From a virus: DNA of 41,902 nt. Positions 33,938 to 40,502 of this stretch are shown here, in pieces; positions within the stretch are counted from its first letter, which is position 1; each line of letters begins with the position of its first letter. The stretch is taken from IMG/VR virus record IMGVR_UViG_3300035698_001168, positions 1-41,902 of that record; one strand, 5' to 3'. The notes under the pieces are model-generated. The model searched no databases. It was not told where the DNA came from and was given only the letters and a program-made list of their open reading frames with translations. A program made the translations under genes and the position numbers.

Positions 33938-34687
33938 TTATACGTATCCGGTATCGAAGAATTTACCAGTGTCTGCAAATAGCTTAACGTCGTCGCTGCT
34001 ACTAACTTTCCAGTTTCGGCGTATGTCTGCAACATACATAAATTCGTCGTCTATATTAAAAACGCTTTCGCGTACTTCTCGTTGTTGGCTACCGCCTAGC
34101 ACCGTTACCGCGCGCAATTTTGGGTCAAAATCTCTAACAAAGCCAACATGCCCGCCGGGCTTAGTTTTACTCTTAAAAACTATGATGTCGTTTAGCCGTA
34201 CATTAGACCAAGTCCTCCAATCAACTGGAAAGCCCCACCGTCTATACGACTGCGAGCTAACTGTTCTAAAATTGTTATAGCGTGCTTGATTTAAGCACCA
34301 TCCCACAAATGCAGCCGACCAACCTAGTGTACTATCACTAGCTAATGTAAATCCATTAAGTTGCAGTGCTGCTATAATTAACGGATTAGCTCCTGATTCT
34401 TTCCAGTTTTGCGAAAGTGCACCAGTAATCACCGACGAAAGAATTGCGTACTCGCCTTCTCCCTGCGAATCTACAATAGACGGGCTGCTGTATTGAATAA
34501 AGTTGCCTTCTGTGGCAGGTCCCACTGATCCGTAAAATCCTGTAGGTGCATCTTTTACTCCCTTTAGGACGCTCGGGCCGGTTAATGCCGAGGCATTAAT
34601 CTGCGGTAAAAATGCCTCAAGTTCGCCGTCGTTAGTAATACGCGATGGATCTTGCACTGGATTATTTGGTATACGTATCTGTGCCAT
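33938..34687 (-). CDS. CHAP/NlpC-P60-like hub-associated protein, catalytic Cys replaced
   Basis: 249 aa. Residues 120-205 have the layout of TIGR02594-type NlpC/P60-CHAP amidases: GWSAAFVGWCLNQARY, a central LNDIIVFKS, GGHVGFVRDF with H180, and VLGGSQ. In this family the first motif normally reads WC, giving the catalytic cysteine; here residue 124 is serine, and the VLGGNQ asparagine is S200. C131 is present but lies where a structural residue is expected. So the fold is likely but peptidoglycan-peptide cleavage is doubtful. The gene sits between gp5 and gp25 with TAATG coupling to gp5, so the protein is probably a virion component of the hub. N-terminal 110 residues unrecognised. Confidence 0.75.
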   Translation of the reverse strand: MAQIRIPNNPVQDPSRITNDGELEAFLPQINASALTGPSVLKGVKDAPTGFYGSVGPATEGNFIQYSSPSIVDSQGEGEYAILSSVITGALSQNWKESGANPLIIAALQLNGFTLASDSTLGWSAAFVGWCLNQARYNNFRTVSSQSYRRWGFPVDWRTWSNVRLNDIIVFKSKTKPGGHVGFVRDFDPKLRAVTVLGGSQQREVRESVFNIDDEFMYVADIRRNWKVSSSDDVKLFADTGKFFDTGYV

Positions 34688-36990
34688 TATACTACTGCGC
34701 TCCCTAAGTTAAAATATTCGTCGCCGGTTGTGCCATATTGATCCCTGCCGCCGCGACCGAGTCTCCACTGTGACATGCCATCTGCTCCAAGTAAGTGGGC
34801 CCCAAACAACATTCCGCCAATTTGCTGATCAGTGTCGCCTTCTCTTATTCCATTAAAAGATAGCAAATATCCACGATTCTTGTTAGTGTAAACAATTACT
34901 GCATTTTCCTGAGCTTCTTGATTAGCTAGCCAGTCAGCTCGGCTATTGACTCCGTCCTTGCCAGTCCAGTTGTCGTCGTTTAGCATTTCACTATTTAAAT
35001 TAGCTGCTGATAATTTAATGTAACCTGCGTCTTTTAATCCAGCGGTTCCAAACTGAAATCTTCCAACAAAGCCAATTGTATTGATAGCATCGTATGCATC
35101 TCCGCTTTCTCGTATGCCTAGTGCGTTAAGGTATGCTTGTGTTTGCTCTAAGGTGAATCCTTTAATTAAGCCTGCTGCTAGAAGGGGAGTAGTCGGTGTG
35201 CCTGAATATGCAGTTTGGTTACTAGTATCAACAGCTCTCGGAGCAAGAGTTGCATCAAAGGGAGTCGAAGCCGACGACTGACGTACGGTAGTAATTTCCG
35301 GTGGAGTAGTTCTTGTATCAAAAGTATCATATGACACGCCTGCAATAGATTCAGTTTGCTGCCTACCGGCTTCGATCTCGCTTCTATTAAAACGCAACGG
35401 ATCGACATTTTCGTGTTGGTTCCAGCCTTCGTGTTCCGGAACCCGCGCTACTTGTGCTGCACGCAGTGGACTTACTGGAACCACTGGCTGCGGCTCTGCC
35501 GGGTTAACTGCTATAGCAGCTACTTTCGCCGGCGAATTGTGATATATTTTTTGATCAGGTCCTACAGTTATAACATAATCACCTAGGACATTATGCTGTT
35601 CGTCAACACCGACCGACACAAGCAAACTCTGCTTAGATACTATATTTGTGTCTAAGTCAGAATAAAGATTTAAGCTAGCTTCGGCTTCTATTCCAATTTC
35701 AGCCTTAGCTCCGATGCTTACAGATGCGCCAGAAAGTATAGTAAAGTTATTAGCTTCTGCGACCTGCGTAAAGCTGTCTTTTGCAAACTGTGCTATGTAT
35801 GTGCCTGCGTTGTGCGTTACGCTTGTAGACGCGTTAAACGCGGTGTAAGACCCTGATGTAGCGTTAATACTACTGCCTGCATCTACTCTTATCTCGTTGC
35901 CTACAACCATGTTCATATTTCGGTTAGCAGTAAAGTTAACGTCTCTGTCAGCAGTGAAGTTTAAGTCGCTTGCTGAATGCACACTAATGCTATCTTCGGC
36001 ATAAATGTCAATCTTGCCGTTTGATGATAGTTCAACCCACGAAGTTCCGCGAGCGTTTGATATGTAAATCAAATCTTCTGTATTGTGCATTACTATTTGG
36101 TGACCAGTGCGTGTCTTGAGGCGAAATAATTCGTTTTGTGGATATCTAATATCGCCTCCTTTTTCGCCTCGTTCAACGTTCACATACTCTTGCGGCGTGT
36201 CAGCTGGGGATCCTTTGCGTAGAATTTTATCATCGCCGTCGTCCATAACAAACGACGATCCGCCTAGTCGATTAGTCGGCTGTAGCGGGGCACTGTGCTG
36301 GCGATTATTTGATTTCACGCCCTGGGGTTTTTTTGGAGAACTTGTGCTTTTATCTATAGGACCAGGTGTGTTAATGCCAAACACGCTACTCGGAACTTCT
36401 CGACGTGCTGATGATGTAGTTGTTCCGCGTATTTCGTCGTCTAGTAACCCAGATTTAATTAAAGTGCGTAGAAACTCAGTATGTATAGGTTTTCCAAACA
36501 CAGTAGGTCTTCTTGAGGATGTGTCGGTTGTTGAGTTTTTACTGTACTCAGCCGTTGGAACTTTCTTACCAGATAACTTTGTACTTGCATTCGATGCAAA
36601 CGTTGATGATGCATGGCCTGGTATCATAAAGTTAGTGTGCTCGTCCATTACCGATCCGAGCCAAAAACATTTTCCGGTATTGCCTTCTGCAAATGTTACA
36701 AGCACTCGTGTTCCGAGGTCTGGCGGAACAAACCACATGCCGTATGACTTCTGTACGTATTCGTATGAGTTTACGTCTCCGTTTAACGAAGTTGTTCCTG
36801 CAAACGGAGAAAGATACAATGCTTCGAACGCCTGCCCTGAGTAGTTAGCACTGTTGCCGGCTTCAGTTTTTTTAACTAACTCAACTAATAGTCCGCCCAT
36901 AAATTTTGGGTCGAGATGACCAACAACAATGGCTTCATACGGACCGGAGTCCATTGTTGCTCCATTTATTACATTAATACGATAACTCAT
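34687..36990 (-). CDS. 5: gp5-like baseplate spike with C-terminal lysozyme-like domain
   Basis: 767 aa. N-terminal OB-fold of gp5/VgrG type: YEAIVVGHLDPKFMGGLLVELV, then YGMWFVPPDLGTRVLVTFAEGN and CFWLGSVMDEHTNFMIPG. The middle (about 290-480) has VMHNTEDLIYISNARGTSWVELSSNGKIDIYAEDS and short repeats ending DVNFTANRNMNMVVGNEI, a gp5 beta-helix. T4's lysozyme domain between OB-fold and helix is not recognisable. Instead residues about 597-767 carry GIRESGDAYDAINTIGFVGRFQFG with E628 as likely acid, then AGLKDAGYI, the pattern of phage lytic transglycosylase-like domains. Stop forms TAATG with the CHAP-like gene, and the start overlaps the hub gene end. Confidence 0.88.
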   Translation of the reverse strand: MSYRINVINGATMDSGPYEAIVVGHLDPKFMGGLLVELVKKTEAGNSANYSGQAFEALYLSPFAGTTSLNGDVNSYEYVQKSYGMWFVPPDLGTRVLVTFAEGNTGKCFWLGSVMDEHTNFMIPGHASSTFASNASTKLSGKKVPTAEYSKNSTTDTSSRRPTVFGKPIHTEFLRTLIKSGLLDDEIRGTTTSSARREVPSSVFGINTPGPIDKSTSSPKKPQGVKSNNRQHSAPLQPTNRLGGSSFVMDDGDDKILRKGSPADTPQEYVNVERGEKGGDIRYPQNELFRLKTRTGHQIVMHNTEDLIYISNARGTSWVELSSNGKIDIYAEDSISVHSASDLNFTADRDVNFTANRNMNMVVGNEIRVDAGSSINATSGSYTAFNASTSVTHNAGTYIAQFAKDSFTQVAEANNFTILSGASVSIGAKAEIGIEAEASLNLYSDLDTNIVSKQSLLVSVGVDEQHNVLGDYVITVGPDQKIYHNSPAKVAAIAVNPAEPQPVVPVSPLRAAQVARVPEHEGWNQHENVDPLRFNRSEIEAGRQQTESIAGVSYDTFDTRTTPPEITTVRQSSASTPFDATLAPRAVDTSNQTAYSGTPTTPLLAAGLIKGFTLEQTQAYLNALGIRESGDAYDAINTIGFVGRFQFGTAGLKDAGYIKLSAANLNSEMLNDDNWTGKDGVNSRADWLANQEAQENAVIVYTNKNRGYLLSFNGIREGDTDQQIGGMLFGAHLLGADGMSQWRLGRGGRDQYGTTGDEYFNLGSAVV

Positions 36991-39269
36991 TAGAATGAAC
37001 CTGTTGTAGCTGTTATTGTAGTATCAAAGCCGCCTGCGTAGCATTTCTTCTCGCCCGGTGCGGCTTGCTTAACTGCGCCTGACTCTTTTAGATTTGCTGT
37101 AGGCCCTTGGTTGCGCCATCGCACAAGCTGTAAGCTTTGCGTAAACATATTACCGCTAAAATTATGAGTAATTTGTGTCACTCTATATATTCCACTAAAT
37201 GCACCTAGTGCCATTGTGTTGCTTTGGTTTGGAAATTCCATTATTTCGTCGCCATAGTCAATCGGGGTACGAAAGTCTATCCTAATGGTTACTTCTCCGT
37301 TTTGATAATTCATGTTGCCGTCGAGATTAATATTGTCGTATTTGCTGTTCTCAGACCGATAGTTACCCACTCCGGAGTCAGAAAGAAAATACGGATCCCC
37401 CATAATTTCCATGTCTAGTACAAGGAGGTCTGCATTAGAGTTTACTAAAGCTTCGTGGAAGCTCCTAGCAACTCTTAGTTCTACGCTATCGACGTTTGAT
37501 CCTCCGCTAGTGCCTGTAGTTTTTTCAATTTTAGATCCGCCTTCGGTAGGCACTGCGCCTTCTAATGGGTGTGAATCTGCTGTTTGGCTGTTACCGGCCT
37601 TTATTTTAGTGGTAGATTGGTTTGTTAAGCTTTGACTATCTAAGGCGTTAGGTCTTCCGGATGTAGCTATAACCGGGGCAAAAAAACTAAAGTTATAATC
37701 TATTCTAAAACTAATGATACTGTTATTCTGCCCGGTATATATGTAGTTATAATGTTTTGCATATCTAGCCGTGTCGTCTTCTTCTAAAGACACAACCGGC
37801 GTTTTACTAGTCGGAGACTTTTGAAAATTGATGTTAATGAGATACTTAACAACCTTATACACGTACACCTTTGGGTACGCCCCTCTTGCATTAATACGGC
37901 GTTTGTCGGGAATAATATACACAAATGGTTCAATACGGAACCACTCAACTGTTCCTTTCTCATCAACACTATTAATTTTTTGCAACAGGGCTTGGCCGTA
38001 ATTGCTAATTAACACCATTTCAGTTATAATGTCAACAATCTTTGTACCTTTTTTAAATTTGTAACTTCGCTTAGTGCCGCTAACTGTTAGTGTTTCGGCA
38101 TATCGTTTCATTAAGTTGTTTTCGTCATCCCAGGGAACGCCCGGCAGTCCGTACGGAGTAGGGCCTGCTTCGTCTGGATCTTTGACAAGTTTTGAGTTTC
38201 CGATTTCACTTACGTCTTCATTTGCTAAAAAAGCGAGAGTTTGGTCAATTTTTTCTACAAAGAACAACTTTCTCTGATCTTCACTAAGTCCGCTAAGAAA
38301 AGAGTTAACTGTTTCGTCGCCACCTGTTGCTGCAAATGCGTCGCGAATGTTAGGAGTTGATGAACTTCTGTCTGTGGCTGCATTAACCGACACGTTAGAC
38401 AAGTCTAAATCAAGCGACGACACTTGGTCTGGAAATGCTATAACATACGAGTCTGCTGTCTCTAATGCGCCGGCATCGCAACTTTCGTTGTCGTTTAATA
38501 TCTGCGTTAACGCACGAGAGCCATAGTTTTTTTCATTACCGCTATTTGACTGTAATGCCTGAATAACAGTTTCGCCTGTTATATTTACATCCTTCTTAAT
38601 TTCTTGAGTTTGATTAAACAGTGCTATGTCATTATATGCAATTGCTTCGCACGCATATATAGTGCCGGCTTCGTTGACTTCAAACGTTGCATTCGTAAAA
38701 CGCATCGGTATCATTCTTTTGTTATAATCTGGTATAACTTTATTACTTTCGTCGTCCCATCCGACAAATTCAATAGTCAGCACAAACGGTGCTTCGAGGT
38801 AGTTTTCGTATCCAGCTTTTTTTGCTGATAATTGTAATGTTTGCAAAAAGAGACCCATGCTATACGGTTCAGTAACAGTAAAGCTCATAGTAGTAGCATT
38901 TGTTATTCCTGTGAGATTATTAGGTGATACTATACTTTCAATTTTTACGTCATCAATGTAGTATTCGATCCTGCCGCCTGTTTCAAAAGATGTAGTTGGT
39001 TTTTGGTCTCCAAGGCCACCGCCTGATCTTAACACAACTACCTCCGGTCCTGTCTTTCGGTATGTAGCTTTTGGATAATTTAGCTCGATTGGATTTAATA
39101 CACCTATTGTAAAGATGGTACTAAAACTGTTAAACTCATCCAACGGATTCGACCAAGGCCCTGGTGATTCTGGTGTGTTTGGCAGTAACGTAGATGCGTC
39201 AAACCGCCTCGGCTGTCCTGCATCAGTTGCTCCGGTTGGGCTAGTTTCTCCTACTTTAGGTTCTGCCAT
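36990..39269 (-). CDS. Baseplate hub protein, gp27 position
   Basis: 759 aa. Preceded by gp53-like and followed by gp5-like genes, the place of T4 gp27. Readable features: an N-terminal segment of about 50 polar and proline-rich residues, VEYYIDDVKIES-type IEYYIDDVKIESIV, FVLTIEFVGWDDE, RMIPMRFTNATFEVNEAGT, and HYNYIYTGQNNSIISFRIDYNFSFF near residue 510, then GIYRVTQITHNFSGNMFTQSLQLVRWRNQG at the end. These fit large hub proteins in marine T4-like phages and the gpD/VgrG-like fold of gp27. T4 gp27 is only 391 aa, so this is about twice as long. The identification as a gp27 counterpart rests on position and these motifs, not on detected homology. Confidence 0.72.
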   Translation of the reverse strand: MAEPKVGETSPTGATDAGQPRRFDASTLLPNTPESPGPWSNPLDEFNSFSTIFTIGVLNPIELNYPKATYRKTGPEVVVLRSGGGLGDQKPTTSFETGGRIEYYIDDVKIESIVSPNNLTGITNATTMSFTVTEPYSMGLFLQTLQLSAKKAGYENYLEAPFVLTIEFVGWDDESNKVIPDYNKRMIPMRFTNATFEVNEAGTIYACEAIAYNDIALFNQTQEIKKDVNITGETVIQALQSNSGNEKNYGSRALTQILNDNESCDAGALETADSYVIAFPDQVSSLDLDLSNVSVNAATDRSSSTPNIRDAFAATGGDETVNSFLSGLSEDQRKLFFVEKIDQTLAFLANEDVSEIGNSKLVKDPDEAGPTPYGLPGVPWDDENNLMKRYAETLTVSGTKRSYKFKKGTKIVDIITEMVLISNYGQALLQKINSVDEKGTVEWFRIEPFVYIIPDKRRINARGAYPKVYVYKVVKYLININFQKSPTSKTPVVSLEEDDTARYAKHYNYIYTGQNNSIISFRIDYNFSFFAPVIATSGRPNALDSQSLTNQSTTKIKAGNSQTADSHPLEGAVPTEGGSKIEKTTGTSGGSNVDSVELRVARSFHEALVNSNADLLVLDMEIMGDPYFLSDSGVGNYRSENSKYDNINLDGNMNYQNGEVTIRIDFRTPIDYGDEIMEFPNQSNTMALGAFSGIYRVTQITHNFSGNMFTQSLQLVRWRNQGPTANLKESGAVKQAAPGEKKCYAGGFDTTITATTGSF

Positions 39270-39270
39270 A

Positions 39271-39573
39271 TTATATTCCTAATAAACTTTTTAATCTGCT
39301 GCCTTTTGGAATATATATCTTTTCCCCGGCAACCATGTCGAATACCGGATCCTTAATGATATCCATGTTGCGCTGCGCAAATACCCACCATAATTTAGAA
39401 GTGCCGTACAAATCATATGCAAGTAGATCAGGACGATGCGTGTATTGCGGCTTTATTTCCCAAAGTAAATCGTCGGCATCCTCAGGCACTGGCCGAATCT
39501 GCAATAAGCCTAGATAATTTGCGTTTATGATGGGCGTTTCTTTCCACGGACTCGTTGATGCGTAAGCAGCCAT
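39271..39573 (-). CDS. 53: Baseplate wedge protein gp53-like
   Basis: 100 aa. The segment LLAYDLYGTSKLWWVFAQRNMDIIKDPVFDMVAGEKIYIP is the gp53/LysM-like core: short tube-binding module with YGxxxLWW and a terminal GxxIxIP. T4 gp53 is 196 aa, so this is a shortened form as in many marine relatives. It sits between the 284-aa protein and the hub protein, TAATG overlap upstream. Gp53 clamps wedges together around the hub in T4. Confidence 0.85.
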   Translation of the reverse strand: MAAYASTSPWKETPIINANYLGLLQIRPVPEDADDLLWEIKPQYTHRPDLLAYDLYGTSKLWWVFAQRNMDIIKDPVFDMVAGEKIYIPKGSRLKSLLGI

Positions 39574-40427
39574 TAAATAAATCCTCTTCCGTTTGATATA
39601 TATTTGCCATCTGCAAAGTTTTGAAGACTAAACTCTTCAACTCTGCGCCTGCTGTAATTGGGCTGCACTGATACAGTTAACATACTCTGTGTTGGTACCC
39701 AAGTAGTAGCTATGCCGTCGCCTACAGTAGATTTAAGTCTAGGATTAGTAGTTATTACCCTTCCGTTTTCGTCAGTGGTGTCTGCAAGGTTGCCGCCGAT
39801 ACTAGTGGCTATGTAATCTACTCCGGGCTGTAGATCGACTGTAAAGTTAGTAATTACACAAGGAATATTATTGAACACAAAATCTCCATACCCGTTTAAT
39901 TTAACAATAGGCGGTGGTGCACCGGAATTACCACTATCACTTTTACCATAGAACATTTTTGTTACCGTTCGTAGGTAATGCAACATTGCGACCCAGTACT
40001 GTCCTTCTTTTTCATTTTCGACTGTGAAATCACACGAAATAAGAATCTCTGTCACTGTGCTGTTTATGTAGTTATTATACGCATAGTTGGTGTTAGTAAG
40101 GCTTGTTGAATTATAGTTAGCAAACTGACTCATAACAATAGTTGGCGTATAAGGAAAAATTAGTTTATTACCGGTTTCGCGGAGAGGCTGCAATACCGGA
40201 CTTTCCTGGTATTCGGTTATTCCGGTGGGCAGACTTAACGAAACTCGCCAGTCTCTTTCACCAGCAAACGCAGCTATAGTTGTCTCACTGCCTTGTGTTC
40301 TCATCTGTCCGTCTTTAACAAGACCGCTGTTGTTCCGGCGTCTGTTTCTTCCTATGTTGGGAACATCATCAAGTGACGGCTGTATGGCACCTATTACTGC
40401 TGATGTTGCTATATTTCTAAGACTCAT
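39573..40427 (-). CDS. Tail/baseplate structural protein, 284 aa
   Basis: 284 aa. Features: IFPYTPTIVMSQFANYN, a central ENEKEGQYWVAMLHYLRTVTKMFYGKSD, PPPIVKLNGYGDFVFNNIPCVITNFTVDLQPGVDYI, and an end with VQPNYSRRRVEEFSLQNFADGKYISNG. This matches, from memory, a family found beside gp53/gp5 in large contractile phages. A tube-baseplate junction function comparable to T4 gp48 or gp54 is plausible from its position at the head of the baseplate operon but I see no direct similarity to either. Start: ATG preceded by GGAG at about ten bases. It is divergent to the gp55-like gene. Confidence 0.75.
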   Translation of the reverse strand: MSLRNIATSAVIGAIQPSLDDVPNIGRNRRRNNSGLVKDGQMRTQGSETTIAAFAGERDWRVSLSLPTGITEYQESPVLQPLRETGNKLIFPYTPTIVMSQFANYNSTSLTNTNYAYNNYINSTVTEILISCDFTVENEKEGQYWVAMLHYLRTVTKMFYGKSDSGNSGAPPPIVKLNGYGDFVFNNIPCVITNFTVDLQPGVDYIATSIGGNLADTTDENGRVITTNPRLKSTVGDGIATTWVPTQSMLTVSVQPNYSRRRVEEFSLQNFADGKYISNGRGFI

Positions 40428-40452
40428 TAATATTCTCCGTGTACGTATTTAG

Positions 40453-40481
40453 TTGACAAAAACCGGTATCTGTAGTATAAT
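40453..40481 (+). promoter_or_regulatory. Consensus sigma70 promoter for the gp55-like gene
   Basis: TTGACA at 40453-40458, a 17-bp spacer, and TATAAT at 40476-40481: both boxes are perfect. It faces the plus strand and lies 21 bases before the gp55-like ATG. It is expected to be read by unmodified host RNA polymerase, that is, early after infection. The minus-strand side has only ACTAAATA (two mismatches to the late box) at 40453-40446. Confidence 0.85.
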
Positions 40482-40491
40482 GGAATGAAAT

Positions 40492-40497
40492 AAGGAG
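40492..40497 (+). promoter_or_regulatory. Strong ribosome binding site of the gp55-like gene
   Basis: AAGGAG five bases before the ATG at 40503; it decides the start. Confidence 0.85.
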
Positions 40498-40502
40498 TCC
40501 AT

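Noticed and set aside
33935-33942. Exact TATAAATA just before gp25
   Set aside because: It is only four bases from the ATG, so transcripts starting from it would lack the start codon or any leader; it lies in the last codons of the upstream gene. Possibly chance.
33931-34035. Longer gp25 start at 34035
   Set aside because: The added 35 residues are out of frame with and fully inside the end of the CHAP-like gene, and gp25 family similarity begins after the ATG at 33930.
36107-36844. 245-aa plus-strand open frame
   Set aside because: Antisense to the gp5-like gene, which has clear conserved motifs here; the reverse frame has none.
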